DNA of 64,000 nucleotides from the NCBI GenBank assembly GCA_002408205.1, contig DHQY01000014.1, positions 117,895 to 181,894 on the forward strand, given 5' to 3'. Below, in pieces: positions 17,644 through 26,914 of the stretch. The notes below the pieces were generated by a model that saw only the letters and a list, made by a program, of their open reading frames with translations, was not told the origin of the DNA and ran no database searches. The position numbers and the translations under genes were made by a program. Positions within the stretch are counted from its first letter, which is position 1. Each line of letters starts with the position of its first letter. The stretch comes from Bacteroidales bacterium UBA5326. GTDB lineage: Bacteria; Bacteroidota; Bacteroidia; Bacteroidales; UBA932.

Positions 17644-19862
17644 AAAAGTCATACTTGCTTTTACTGCTTGCCCTTCTCCTTTTATATGCCTGCCAGGGCA
17701 CTGAAGATTGGATCAAAGACCCTGTCACTCTTGTAAATCCGCTCATGGGTACGGCCTCGTCGTACGAATTTTCAGCCGGGAATACATATCCTGCCATAGG
17801 CGTCCCCTGGGGAATGCACACCTGGACGCCCCAGACAGGCCGGAACGGCGACGGCTGGACCTATACCTACGATGCACACAAACTGGTGGGTTTCAAACAA
17901 ACCCACCAGCCCAGTCCCTGGATAAACGACTACGGATGTTTTTCCCTTTTTCCGGTTTCCGGAGAACGCCCGGGTTATACAGAAGAAGAACGGGCCAGCT
18001 GGTTTTCGCATAAAGCCGAAAGAGCTACCCCGTATGAATACAGTGTTTACCTGGCAGAATACGATATTGAGGCTTCCTTTTCGCCCACTTCCAGGGCCTG
18101 TATTTTTAGAATCAGGTATCCGTCGGGCGCTCCGGCAAGCCTTATTGTCGATGTTATGGACAGGGACGGGCAAACCCGAAAGGGTCATATCAGGGTAGAT
18201 ACGGTTAGCGGAATTATAACCGGCTATTCAGTTCACGAGCATGGTGGTACACCGGATAATTTCAAAAATTACTTTATCATCTGTCCCGACTGCGATATCA
18301 AAGATTACAAATTGTTCGATGACGGGACGTGCCGGATTACTTTTCTTTTATCGGCAGACAAACCATACTGGACTGTGGAAATTCGGGTGGCCTCATCGTT
18401 TATTAGTCCGGAGCAGGCCGCTCTGAACTTGTCCGGAGAACTGGACGGGAAAGATTACGAAACCGTTTGCCGGGAAGGCAAAGCAACCTGGAATAAAGCG
18501 CTTTCACGCATAGAAATTGCAGGCGGCACCAGGCGCCGGCAGGAAACATTCTATTCCTGTCTGTACCGTTCCCTGCTGTTTCCCAGAAGCCTGTACGAAT
18601 ACGACAGCCTGGGCACCCGGATTCATTACAGTCCGTACAACGGAAAGATTGCCCGGGGTTATATGTTTACCGATACAGGATTCTGGGATACGTTCCGCTG
18701 CCTTTTCCCGTTGCTGAACCTGCTCTATCCTTCTGAAAATCTAAAAATGCAGGAAGGACTGGTAAATGCCTGGCTGGAAAGCGGGTTTTTACCAGAATGG
18801 GCCAGTCCGGGACACAGAGGGTGCATGGTAGGGAACAACTCGGCCTCGGTGGTGACGGATGGCTATCTGAAACGTTTGAACTGGCTGGAAGACAGTCTGG
18901 GATACAGGCCGGAATGGCCCCGGGACAAAGAATTGACAGGCTACCGTATAGACGAATTATACAAGGCCTTGCTCAAAGCTTCGGAACAGGTGCATCCCAC
19001 AGTATCTTCCACAGGAAGATTAGGCCATGAATATTATAATTCTATCGGATATATCCCTTATGACGTGGGAATAGATGAGTCTGTGGCCCGCACACTTGAA
19101 TATGCATACAACGACTGGTGCAACGCCCGGCTGGGAGAGAGCCTGGGAGCCCCGCAGGATCAGATAGAAACCTTTTCAAAGAGAGCAGGTAACTACCGTA
19201 ATGTATTTGACAAAGAACACCTTTTAATGAGAGGCAGGAATCTGGACGGATCATTTCAAACGCCCTATAATCCGTATAAATGGGGAGACGCTTTCACGGA
19301 AGGAAATGCCTGGCATTATACGTGGAGCGTCTTCCACGACATGGAAGGTCTTATTGGACTCATGGGCGGAAAAGACGCGTTTACCCGTATGCTCGACTCC
19401 GTTTTTGTGGTTCCTCCCGTCTTTGATTGCAGTTATTACGGAGGGATCATTCACGAGATCAGGGAAATGCAGGTAATGAACATGGGAAATTATGCCCACG
19501 GAAATCAGCCTGCACAGCATATGATCTATCTGTACAACCTGACGGACAAACCCCGGAGAACGGGAGAACTGGCTCATTGGGTAATGGATCGTTTCTACAG
19601 TCCTGCGCCGGACGGATACTGCGGCGATGAAGACAACGGTCAGACCTCGGCCTGGTATGTTTTTTCGGCCATTGGTTTCTATCCCGTATGTCCGGGGAGT
19701 GACCGTTACGAGCCGGGATTTCCGCTTTTCAACAAGATCAGACTACATCTTGAAAACGGAAAGACGATTGTTATAACACCCAGTGAAGAATCGTCCCCCC
19801 AACTAAAGATAAACGGGCGTGTACCGGAAAAGATAACGCACCGGGAGCTCATTATGAGGTAA
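17640..19862 (+). CDS. GH92 alpha-mannosidase, lipoprotein
   Basis: This 740-residue Ca-dependent exo-alpha-mannosidase is probably lipid-anchored (LLLYACQGTEDW). Using the spacing known from the Bacteroides enzyme BT3990 (Glu533, His584-Glu585, Asp642/Asp644), the same residues fall at Glu554 (FTEGNAWHYTW), His605-Glu606 (GGIIHEIREM) and Asp663/Asp665 (GDEDNGQTSAWY). The catalytic acid and bases are thus present, and the His-Glu pair matches that associated with alpha-1,2 linkages. It overlaps kdsB by ATGA and overlaps the convergent RSH gene by 11 bases. No SusC/SusD pair is nearby, so it is not in a typical polysaccharide locus. Confidence 0.92.
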   Translation: MKKSYLLLLLALLLLYACQGTEDWIKDPVTLVNPLMGTASSYEFSAGNTYPAIGVPWGMHTWTPQTGRNGDGWTYTYDAHKLVGFKQTHQPSPWINDYGCFSLFPVSGERPGYTEEERASWFSHKAERATPYEYSVYLAEYDIEASFSPTSRACIFRIRYPSGAPASLIVDVMDRDGQTRKGHIRVDTVSGIITGYSVHEHGGTPDNFKNYFIICPDCDIKDYKLFDDGTCRITFLLSADKPYWTVEIRVASSFISPEQAALNLSGELDGKDYETVCREGKATWNKALSRIEIAGGTRRRQETFYSCLYRSLLFPRSLYEYDSLGTRIHYSPYNGKIARGYMFTDTGFWDTFRCLFPLLNLLYPSENLKMQEGLVNAWLESGFLPEWASPGHRGCMVGNNSASVVTDGYLKRLNWLEDSLGYRPEWPRDKELTGYRIDELYKALLKASEQVHPTVSSTGRLGHEYYNSIGYIPYDVGIDESVARTLEYAYNDWCNARLGESLGAPQDQIETFSKRAGNYRNVFDKEHLLMRGRNLDGSFQTPYNPYKWGDAFTEGNAWHYTWSVFHDMEGLIGLMGGKDAFTRMLDSVFVVPPVFDCSYYGGIIHEIREMQVMNMGNYAHGNQPAQHMIYLYNLTDKPRRTGELAHWVMDRFYSPAPDGYCGDEDNGQTSAWYVFSAIGFYPVCPGSDRYEPGFPLFNKIRLHLENGKTIVITPSEESSPQLKINGRVPEKITHRELIMR

Positions 19863-21810
19863 CCGGAACCCGGCGCACTTCCTCTACACCCAGAACGGCC
19901 TCAAGCCGCGCAATTATATTGCTCAGCTCACGGGCAGAACGGACCTGTAACTGTATTTTGCATTCAAAAAGCGAATCCTTTGTGGTCACAGACATATTAT
20001 TGATATTCAATCCCCATTCCTCAGAAATGATCTGAGATATCTCGAATGTGACCCCTCTTCTGTCTACACCAAAAATATGGATTCCTGCCGGGTAATACGC
20101 AGTATCATCGGGTTCAATATCTACATTCACAATGGTCTCTCCATGTTCGGTAGAAAGCATAATGGCCCTGTCGCAGTTACGTGTATGGACGAATATCCGT
20201 CCACTCCCGTCCTGTACCTCAAAACCCAGCAGCTCGTCACCGGGTAAAGGAGAGCAACATTTGGCGAGCCTGTAACGTGTGGGCTTTGTGGATATATTCT
20301 GCCTGCGGAGGGCATTCCTGATACAGGATTTAGCTTTATAGGTAATAACAGCTTCCAGCCAGTCTTTCTGGGGCATCATACTGGGATCTGTCCCTATTTC
20401 CACCCGATCTCCCCGTTTGAGGACCGTTTTGATGGAACACAGCATACCGTTCACCCGGGCAAACTGGGCATGATCTCCTATTTCCGAGTGAATCACGTAC
20501 GCAAAATCCAGCGCAGAGGAATTGGACGGCAACAGAATTTGTTGTCCTTTGGGTGTAAAAACGCGTATGTCATCATTATAAAGATTGGCTTTTACTCCTT
20601 CCAGGAAGAATCCGTCCTTATTGTTAAACCCGTCGTGATAAACCATATCCTTGAGCGTACCCCGGAATTCTTCCACCCAGGCGTCCACGCCCCCAATGCC
20701 TACGTGTTTGTGTCTTTTAACAATACATCCGTGTATGGCCGCTTCTTCCATCCGCTCGCTTTTAATGTGCACGTCAGCCCACGAACCGTGCTCGGTCATG
20801 AACATACAGTGAAGTGCCTCGTAACCGTTGGCTTTGGGATTGTCCACATAATTGTGAAAACTGCCGACTTTCTCGGTATAAAGATCTGTTAGCAGGGAAT
20901 AGATCTGAAGGCACTGGTTTTTTTCAGAAGCATTGCACAATGAGCCGGAACCGGACTTAAAGACAATATTGAACACATAAATACTCTCCAGCCTGTTGAA
21001 CGGGACCTGTTTCTGTTTCATGTGCCTCCATATAGAGTATACACTTCTTATATCCTGGGTTATAACAGAATCAATACCGTTATTTTTCAGCATTTCCTCA
21101 ATCGGTGCCACAAAACGGGCCCGGACGCCCCTGGTATCTTCTGCATATTTATCCAGAATTCGCTGTATCTTGTTGAATTCCTCGGGAGAACGGAATTTAA
21201 AACTCAGATTCTCCAACTCGGTCTTAACCTTATAAAGTCCCAAACGATTAGCCAACGGAGCAAAAAAGAAATCCGTCTCTCCGGTTATCTTCATTTGTTT
21301 GTGCAGAGGCATACTGCCCAGAGTACGCATATTGTGAAGCCTGTCTGCCAGTTTTATGAGCAGGGCCCGGATATCGTACTGTATGGTCATAAGCATTTTC
21401 CGGATATTATCCACCTGCATGGAAAGTTCATATTGCTCTTTCTTTTCCTTGGTCAGACCCTGTACCAGAAATGCTATGTCGTCGCCAAAAAGATCTTTGA
21501 TTTCTTCCAGCGTGTGTGGGGTATCCTCTACCACATCGTGCAATAAAGAAGCGATTATAGGATTCGTGCCAAGTCCAATTTCTTCGTTCACTATACGCGC
21601 AACCGCTATCGGATGCAGAATATAAGGCTCTCCTGCCTGTCTTGTTTGCTTGTCATGTGCTTTGTACGCGTATTCGTACGCCGTTTTTATCCGCTCCAGA
21701 TCTTCGGGCAAACGGCCAACGGCTGCATTCTTCAGAAAAGCATCCCTCTGCTCTGTAACCATCTGATTATATTGCGCCTCTGTCTTTTTTCCTAATTTGA
21801 TAATTTCCAT
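19852..21810 (-). CDS. RelA/SpoT homolog, hydrolase intact, synthetase degenerate
   Basis: This 652-residue long RSH protein has a (p)ppGpp hydrolase domain, pseudo-synthetase, TGS (about 405-465) and ACT (about 575-645). Hydrolase metal ligands are in place: His66 (HPIAVARI), His91-Asp92 (LLHDVVEDT) and Asp156 (ADRLHNMRTL). The synthetase motif normally read as YDxLAxRII is ESIYVFNIVF, replacing the catalytic Asp by Ser276 and the Arg by Asn281; the usual EVQIRSERM is DVHIKSERM and the following AAHWKYK segment is lost. It is probably a SpoT-like hydrolase or alarmone sensor, with synthesis by another paralog. A TACATTTG -7 element ends four bases before its ATG. Confidence 0.88.
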   Translation of the reverse strand: MEIIKLGKKTEAQYNQMVTEQRDAFLKNAAVGRLPEDLERIKTAYEYAYKAHDKQTRQAGEPYILHPIAVARIVNEEIGLGTNPIIASLLHDVVEDTPHTLEEIKDLFGDDIAFLVQGLTKEKKEQYELSMQVDNIRKMLMTIQYDIRALLIKLADRLHNMRTLGSMPLHKQMKITGETDFFFAPLANRLGLYKVKTELENLSFKFRSPEEFNKIQRILDKYAEDTRGVRARFVAPIEEMLKNNGIDSVITQDIRSVYSIWRHMKQKQVPFNRLESIYVFNIVFKSGSGSLCNASEKNQCLQIYSLLTDLYTEKVGSFHNYVDNPKANGYEALHCMFMTEHGSWADVHIKSERMEEAAIHGCIVKRHKHVGIGGVDAWVEEFRGTLKDMVYHDGFNNKDGFFLEGVKANLYNDDIRVFTPKGQQILLPSNSSALDFAYVIHSEIGDHAQFARVNGMLCSIKTVLKRGDRVEIGTDPSMMPQKDWLEAVITYKAKSCIRNALRRQNISTKPTRYRLAKCCSPLPGDELLGFEVQDGSGRIFVHTRNCDRAIMLSTEHGETIVNVDIEPDDTAYYPAGIHIFGVDRRGVTFEISQIISEEWGLNINNMSVTTKDSLFECKIQLQVRSARELSNIIARLEAVLGVEEVRRVPVTS

Positions 21811-21814
21811 AAAA

Positions 21815-21822
21815 CAAATGTA
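21815..21822 (-). promoter_or_regulatory. -7 element of the RSH gene, possibly leaderless
   Basis: Minus-strand TACATTTG matches TAnnTTTG exactly and ends four bases before the ATG at 21810. No TTG is present at the normal -33 spacing. Confidence 0.4.
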
Positions 21823-21834
21823 ATATATTTTAGG

Positions 21835-21842
21835 TATATTTG
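21835..21842 (+). promoter_or_regulatory. -7 element of the sodB operon
   Basis: TATATTTG matches TAnnTTTG and lies 18 bases upstream of the ATG at 21861. It is divergent from the RSH element 12 bases away. Confidence 0.5.
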
Positions 21843-21860
21843 CCTATAAATGCTTTTGAT

Positions 21861-22451
21861 ATGACACATCAAATACCCCCATTATCATTCTCTGCCAATG
21901 ATTTGGCTCCGGCCATAAGTGCAGTGACAATCGGCTTTCATTACGGTAAGCACCATCAGACCTACCTGACAAATCTTAATAATTTGATTCAGGGTTCTCC
22001 TTTTGCTGAGTCCTCTCTGGAGACCATTATTGCAAAAGCACCGACGGGGCCGTTGTTTAACAATGCCGCGCAGGTTTTCAATCATACTTTCTACTTCGGA
22101 CAATTCAAATCTCAGGAAACAGCCAGAAAGAAACCCGAGGAAGGTCTCCTGCGTGCCATCGACAAAGACTTCGGTTCTTTCGATAAATTTGTTGAGGCTT
22201 TCACCAGTGCGGCCGTCTCTTTGTTCGGGTCGGGATGGGTATGGCTTGTGCGTGAAAACTCCGGCCAGCTTACCATTACCCAGGAATCCAACGCAGGCTG
22301 TCCGCTGGCTAAAAAACAGAAACCCCTGCTTACCTGCGACGTTTGGGAACACGCTTATTATCTTGATTATCAGAACAGACGCGCAGATTACGTTAAAGCC
22401 TTCTGGAGCATTCTGGACTGGAAGGTGATAGAACAGCGTTTCAATGAATAA
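21861..22451 (+). CDS. sodB: Iron/manganese superoxide dismutase
   Basis: This 196-residue cytosolic enzyme converts superoxide to peroxide and oxygen. Metal ligands are seen in GFHYGKHHQTYL (His), NNAAQVFNHTFYF (His), and CDVWEHAYYLDYQNRR (Asp, His). The Gln in NNAAQ is the arrangement typical of iron-type enzymes; related Bacteroides enzymes work with either metal. The ATG at 21861 gives the family's usual N-terminus. The stop overlaps the next start as TAATG, joining it to two transporter genes. Confidence 0.95.
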   Translation: MTHQIPPLSFSANDLAPAISAVTIGFHYGKHHQTYLTNLNNLIQGSPFAESSLETIIAKAPTGPLFNNAAQVFNHTFYFGQFKSQETARKKPEEGLLRAIDKDFGSFDKFVEAFTSAAVSLFGSGWVWLVRENSGQLTITQESNAGCPLAKKQKPLLTCDVWEHAYYLDYQNRRADYVKAFWSILDWKVIEQRFNE

Positions 22452-23599
22452 TGAACAAACTATCCAGGTATGTGATTATAGGTATTGCAGCTGCGATTGC
22501 CTGCTTTTTGTGTTGGTATTTCAGCAACATAGTAGCCTATATTCTTATTGCCGCCGTTCTTTCTATTGTAGGTAAACCTCTTGTTTGTTTTTTCAGGAAA
22601 CTGCATATAGGAAAACACAAGACACCTTCCTGGATAGCTGCTCTTTTGACCTTGTTATGCCTGGTCCTGGTTTTCTCCGTCATTCTTTTGTTTTTGGTCC
22701 CTGTTGCCGCAGATTTATTAAGCGCCGTATACCGTATAGACCTGGCACAACTATCTGTCAAACTGGAAGGCCCCATTGAGGACTTCAACTATTTTCTTAT
22801 ACGTCTGATCCCGGGATTTTCCAGAGAAATCACTCTTGAAAATCTTCTTTCAGGTATTGTGTCCACTTTAATAGATGTGAAAAGATTCGAATTATTTCTG
22901 ACTTCGGTAGCCGGGTACACCATTGATTTCTTCATAGGTTTTTTTGTAGTTCTTTTTATCCTGTTCTTTTTTTTAAAAGAGCAGGATATGTTCACCAATA
23001 TGGTGGCAAGCCTCTTTTCCGATAAACAGGAGCAAAGTGCCCGAAGGGCTCTGAAGGAGTCCAATAACCTGCTGATGCGCTATTTTATTGGGATACTGCT
23101 GGAGATCACTGCCGTAACCATTATGTTAACTTCGGGGCTTTTTTTAATCTGCAGGGTATCGTTCAGGTTATCCCTGATACTTGCATTTTTATCCGGTATC
23201 ATGTACGTTATTCCCTACATAGGACCTGTTTGCGGCCTGCTTGGTGCTTTGCTTGCAGGAATATTAGGTTACTATATTAGCGGTACGTCACCTTATTCTG
23301 TGGAACTGTTTCTGGCACTGATCGTTCTGGTGTACGTCGTTACTTTTCTCATAGATTATTTTGCCTTTCAGCCCAATATTTATTCCAAAAGTGTTAAGGC
23401 ACACCCACTGGAAATCTTTATTGTCATTCTGGCAGGAGGCAGTATTGCCGGTCTCACGGGTATGCTCATTGCCATTCCTTCCTATACGGTCATACGTGTT
23501 TTTGCCAGTGAATTTTTGTATAACTTCAAGATAGTACGCAAACTGACTGTCCAATTCCGGAACCGGGAAAGGCACAGTCAGAAGAAAATCAATTCATGA
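22451..23599 (+). CDS. AI-2E family (PerM-like) membrane transporter
   Basis: This 382-residue integral membrane protein has an N-terminal hydrophobic pair of helices, a central soluble segment (LSVKLEGPIEDFNYF) and about five further helices, including the family-typical YVIPYIGPVCGLLGALLAG and VKAHPLEIFIVILAGGSIAGL. Family members are proposed to export AI-2 or to move ions or protons; the substrate is not deducible and the family name should not be read as a function. It overlaps sodB by one base and the BASS-like gene by four. Confidence 0.85.
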   Translation: MNKLSRYVIIGIAAAIACFLCWYFSNIVAYILIAAVLSIVGKPLVCFFRKLHIGKHKTPSWIAALLTLLCLVLVFSVILLFLVPVAADLLSAVYRIDLAQLSVKLEGPIEDFNYFLIRLIPGFSREITLENLLSGIVSTLIDVKRFELFLTSVAGYTIDFFIGFFVVLFILFFFLKEQDMFTNMVASLFSDKQEQSARRALKESNNLLMRYFIGILLEITAVTIMLTSGLFLICRVSFRLSLILAFLSGIMYVIPYIGPVCGLLGALLAGILGYYISGTSPYSVELFLALIVLVYVVTFLIDYFAFQPNIYSKSVKAHPLEIFIVILAGGSIAGLTGMLIAIPSYTVIRVFASEFLYNFKIVRKLTVQFRNRERHSQKKINS

Positions 23600-24525
23600 G
23601 ACCATTTGTCCTTCCCTTTGCCATTTTGCTTGGGTTCCTCTTCCACAGAACTCTCATATCGCTTAACTACCTTACGCCTTACCTGATTTTTCTCATTTTA
23701 TTCCTGACGTTATGTGATATGGACATACGCCAGATCAGGATAAGCAGGCTTCATATCTGGCTCCTGCTTTTTCAGCTGATCACAGGTATAGGGTGCTATT
23801 TCCTGTTTCTCCCCTTCAACGATATCCTTGCCCAGGGAGCCATGATGGGAATGCTGGCCCCTGTTGCCGTTTCTGCTACAGTTGTAGCCGTAATACTCGG
23901 GGCGGACATGGCTACCATGGTAACCTATACGATTCTATATAATGTATTCCTTGCATTTTTTGCCCCGTTCTGTTTTTCTCTTATTGGATACCATACCGGT
24001 CTCTCATTCTGGGCCTCCTGCTGGATTATCATCCGTAAGGTAGTTCCGCTAATAATTCTGCCCCTCGTATCGGCTGTGCTGTGCCGGCGATTTCTGCCCC
24101 GCATCACTGCCAAAATAGTAAATCACAAAATGATCTCGTTTTATCTTTGGGCCGCTGCGCTCACTTTTGTGATAGGACAGACTATCGACTTCATTATGAT
24201 GCAGGATCGCTCAAAAACCCCGATTATTATTGTTATGGTAGCCATTTCACTGGTCCAGTGTATCGTTCAGTTCGCTTTCGGAAGATGGATAGGTAAAAAA
24301 TACGACGATACCATTGCAGGCGGTCAGGCAATAGGCCAGAAAAACGGAGTTTTGGCTGCGTGGATGACACAAATGTATCTTAACCCGCTGGCCTCTGTAG
24401 TCCCCGCATCGTATGTTCTGTGGCAAAATCTTTGGAACAGTTGGCAGTTATGGCGTTTCAAGTCCCCGGGTCCTGTAAATAAGAGAGTCCCAATGCCAAA
24501 TGAAGAAGAGAAGCATTCCAATTAA
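23596..24525 (+). CDS. BASS family (bile acid:sodium symporter-like) transporter
   Basis: This 309-residue membrane protein has about nine or ten hydrophobic segments and the internal LAPVAVSATVVAVILGADMATMV, typical of the SBF/BASS fold. Bacterial relatives carry organic anions with sodium; the substrate cannot be told. The start overlaps the AI-2E gene as ATGA, making it the third gene of the sodB operon. Its last 68 bases overlap the convergent GH9 gene. Confidence 0.75.
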   Translation: MRPFVLPFAILLGFLFHRTLISLNYLTPYLIFLILFLTLCDMDIRQIRISRLHIWLLLFQLITGIGCYFLFLPFNDILAQGAMMGMLAPVAVSATVVAVILGADMATMVTYTILYNVFLAFFAPFCFSLIGYHTGLSFWASCWIIIRKVVPLIILPLVSAVLCRRFLPRITAKIVNHKMISFYLWAAALTFVIGQTIDFIMMQDRSKTPIIIVMVAISLVQCIVQFAFGRWIGKKYDDTIAGGQAIGQKNGVLAAWMTQMYLNPLASVVPASYVLWQNLWNSWQLWRFKSPGPVNKRVPMPNEEEKHSN

Positions 24526-26086
24526 TAGCTATTTCATTCGAAGCATAGGATTCAATAATGTCTGCATATGATTCGTCGGGTAAAAGTGACGGATATTCAC
24601 ACCCGTCCTGCCTTGCCGGATTGGGTCCTCCTATAAGAAAACCCTTAAGCGGTCCCGGAATGTCGTCCGTTGCGGCCAGTCTGTGATGGGGATTAACCGG
24701 ACTTTTTGAGCCCATACCGGTAACATAGCAATAACCGGTAGAATTCCTGCCCAGGATATAGTCCATATTCTGATGCGCAGCCGTCCTGTAGGATTCATTA
24801 CCTGAAAGACGGTACGCGTAGAGCAATGCAATACCCTGTCCGCAGCAACTTTCAGACAAACACCCCCAGTAAAAATCCCTTGTTTTATTGCCAAAACCAC
24901 AGGCAAAAACAGACCCCGATGCAGCAGCAGCAATACTGTCACAGAAAGAAAGCAACTCTTCTTTCATCCCGGATAAAGCCTTATTATTTGTAAACAGGGC
25001 AAAGGATCCCAGTGCCGCCACATTGCCCCAGACAGGCAGCCTGAATGAATCCGGTTTGCATTCCAATATTTTATCATAATAAAGCGGCTCACCGGTAGTT
25101 ATAAATAATTCACATGCAGCCCAGAACCATTCATCTGCAGCAGAAAAATCACCGTAGGCGCCGGTATTTATCCCGGGTTTATACCGGCCGTTTAATGCAA
25201 ACTGATTGTAAAGCGCATTTGGATTATTCAATGACCAGGTATATGCTTTTTTTGAAGCTTCGAGCATCTTGGCCGCCAGGCGGAAGTATTCGCCTCCCAT
25301 CGTGCGGTATATTCTGGATGCCTGAGCCATTGAAGCGGCAAAATCAAGCGAAGCGGTCACCGATTTTTGTACCACATAACGTGTTTGGCGGCATTCGGAG
25401 GGTTTGATAAAACCCTCGAAATTTGGTGTTGTCAGCTTGTGGTATACACCGCCATCGTTCGGATCCTGCATAGTCATGCTCCATTTAAGGTTATAGAGCA
25501 TCTCGTCCAGAATGGCCTTATTCCTTTTATTTCCGGGATATTGTTCACAGGCAGCCAGAACAAGTCCCGTGGTAAAGGCCGAGTTAACGATATACTTGTT
25601 ATAATCGCCCGCATCGTACCATCCTCCGGGAGAAGAAATAACCGTTCCTTCCGGTCTGGATTCCGTAGCAGCCGAAGCATGCACCAGCACATGCGTATCG
25701 GGATGCCCCGGAGTCGAACGATGGAGGATAAAGGCATCAAGAGCCGCGTCTGCCAGATGGTTCAACACACCCTGTCCAATCACGAAGTGGGGAGATACTT
25801 CTGTACCATTCACGCAAATGACATAATTTCCCGGTTCCCTGAAGGAAGAAAAATCCAGGATCGTTCTTTGTTTTTCCGAAAACGGCGAGTTTCGGATTTC
25901 TCCGGCCGGTGCGGAATAAACGGGCTTTCCCGTTTGGGTGTCTACTAATTCAAAGGCTCCCGCATACACCCCTTCCATGACAGCTACCTTTTCCTGTAAC
26001 AAATAATATCCCAATTGATTAACACGAACGGAATGCTCCCGTGAGCCGGCAAACAATGCCAATAATAAACATATGAGTGTTCTCAT
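24458..26086 (-). CDS. GH9 family glycoside hydrolase with N-terminal Ig-like domain
   Basis: This 542-residue exported protein has a short signal peptide, an N-terminal cellulase Ig-like domain opening VRVNQLGYYLLQEKVAV, then a GH9 (alpha/alpha)6 barrel. GGWYDAGDYNKY carries the two catalytic-base Asp residues and NEIAINWNASLLHLA the catalytic acid Glu; HHRLAATDD matches the conserved His region. GH9 enzymes are inverting beta-1,4-glucanases or exo-glucosidases. The 3' end overlaps the convergent BASS gene by 68 bases. No PUL partner genes are adjacent. The second GH9 gene of this window is at 52311-54833. Confidence 0.93.
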   Translation of the reverse strand: MRTLICLLLALFAGSREHSVRVNQLGYYLLQEKVAVMEGVYAGAFELVDTQTGKPVYSAPAGEIRNSPFSEKQRTILDFSSFREPGNYVICVNGTEVSPHFVIGQGVLNHLADAALDAFILHRSTPGHPDTHVLVHASAATESRPEGTVISSPGGWYDAGDYNKYIVNSAFTTGLVLAACEQYPGNKRNKAILDEMLYNLKWSMTMQDPNDGGVYHKLTTPNFEGFIKPSECRQTRYVVQKSVTASLDFAASMAQASRIYRTMGGEYFRLAAKMLEASKKAYTWSLNNPNALYNQFALNGRYKPGINTGAYGDFSAADEWFWAACELFITTGEPLYYDKILECKPDSFRLPVWGNVAALGSFALFTNNKALSGMKEELLSFCDSIAAAASGSVFACGFGNKTRDFYWGCLSESCCGQGIALLYAYRLSGNESYRTAAHQNMDYILGRNSTGYCYVTGMGSKSPVNPHHRLAATDDIPGPLKGFLIGGPNPARQDGCEYPSLLPDESYADIIESYASNEIAINWNASLLHLALGLSYLQDPGT

Positions 26087-26144
26087 AAATTTTGTATCTT
26101 TACGTTATGGACAATAAGTTGCAATTTAACTAATTCTTTGTATT

Positions 26145-26831
26145 ATGAAGTATTTTAAAACAGGTATTACCCTGATGCTATGTGCATCTCTTGTACTGAC
26201 AAGTTGCGGGAACGTAAGCCGAACCGCAATGGGTGTGGGTATTGGGACTGCGGCCGGAGCAGCGGCTGGTGCGGGAATAGGTATTACCACCGGTAATACA
26301 GCTCTTGGAACAGCCATTGGAGCAGTAGTCGGCGGTGTAGCCGGTGGACTTATTGGTCGTCATATGGACAAACAGAGACAGGAGCTGGAAGAAATCCTTC
26401 CCGAAGCAGCCTCTATAGAGACCGTAAACGACGGAGAAGCCATTAAGGTAACCCTGGAGTCGGGTATTCTTTTTGCTACAAATTCTACCGCTATAGGGGA
26501 ATCGGCCAAAACAGCACTCAGAAATTTCGCTGCAAACCTGAATCAGAATCCCGATACCGACCTTCAGATTGTTGGACATACGGATATCACCGGAACGGTT
26601 GAGTACAACCAGGGATTATCTGAAAAACGCGCCAGGAGTGTCAGAGATTACCTGATGCTACAAAACGTGGACGGTGCCCGAATGACCACTATCGGCAAAG
26701 GCATACACGAACCCGTGGCCGATAACAATACCATTGCAGGACGGCTCCAGAACCGCAGGGTGGAAATTTTCATTCTCCCAAATGCCAAAATGATTGAAGA
26801 GGCACAAAAAGAAGCTGCAGGATCCAGGTAA
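26145..26831 (+). CDS. OmpA-like lipoprotein with glycine-zipper segment
   Basis: This 228-residue lipoprotein has lipobox LVLTSC, then a Gly/Ala-rich glycine zipper (about residues 28-70, for example GVGIGTAAGAAAGAGIGI) and a C-terminal OmpA peptidoglycan-binding domain (about 105-218). That domain has FATNSTAIG, IVGHTDITG (binding Asp) and LSEKRARSVRDYL (binding Arg). It should anchor the outer membrane to peptidoglycan. A strong hairpin terminator follows 31 bases after the stop. Confidence 0.9.
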   Translation: MKYFKTGITLMLCASLVLTSCGNVSRTAMGVGIGTAAGAAAGAGIGITTGNTALGTAIGAVVGGVAGGLIGRHMDKQRQELEEILPEAASIETVNDGEAIKVTLESGILFATNSTAIGESAKTALRNFAANLNQNPDTDLQIVGHTDITGTVEYNQGLSEKRARSVRDYLMLQNVDGARMTTIGKGIHEPVADNNTIAGRLQNRRVEIFILPNAKMIEEAQKEAAGSR

Positions 26832-26861
26832 AAGCCCGGTTTGTAACTGATGTTACATTTT

Positions 26862-26895
26862 AATCTCCGGTAAACACTTACGTTTGCCGGAGATT
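26862..26895 (+). terminator. Hairpin terminator after the OmpA-like gene
   Basis: AATCTCCGGTAAAC (26862-26875) and GTTTGCCGGAGATT (26882-26895) form a 14-bp stem with one G-T pair and a six-base loop ACTTAC. The T-tract after it is short (TATTTAAT). Confidence 0.7.
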
Positions 26896-26914
26896 TATTT
26901 AATACACCGGTTCA

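Noticed and set aside
20470..21546. Overlapping plus-strand open frames of 140 and 174 residues
   Set aside because: Shadows of the RSH gene, which has strong domain evidence on the minus strand.
22451..23599. Autoinducer-2 exporter as a functional claim
   Set aside because: The family name rests on few members; sequence here does not show the substrate.
25367..25948. 193-residue plus-strand open frame
   Set aside because: Antisense to the GH9 gene, no recognisable domain, composition typical of a shadow frame.
17640..26086. Polysaccharide utilisation locus around GH92 and GH9 genes
   Set aside because: No SusC/SusD pair, no anti-sigma/sigma or hybrid two-component regulator; the only TonB receptor in the window is of the metal type.
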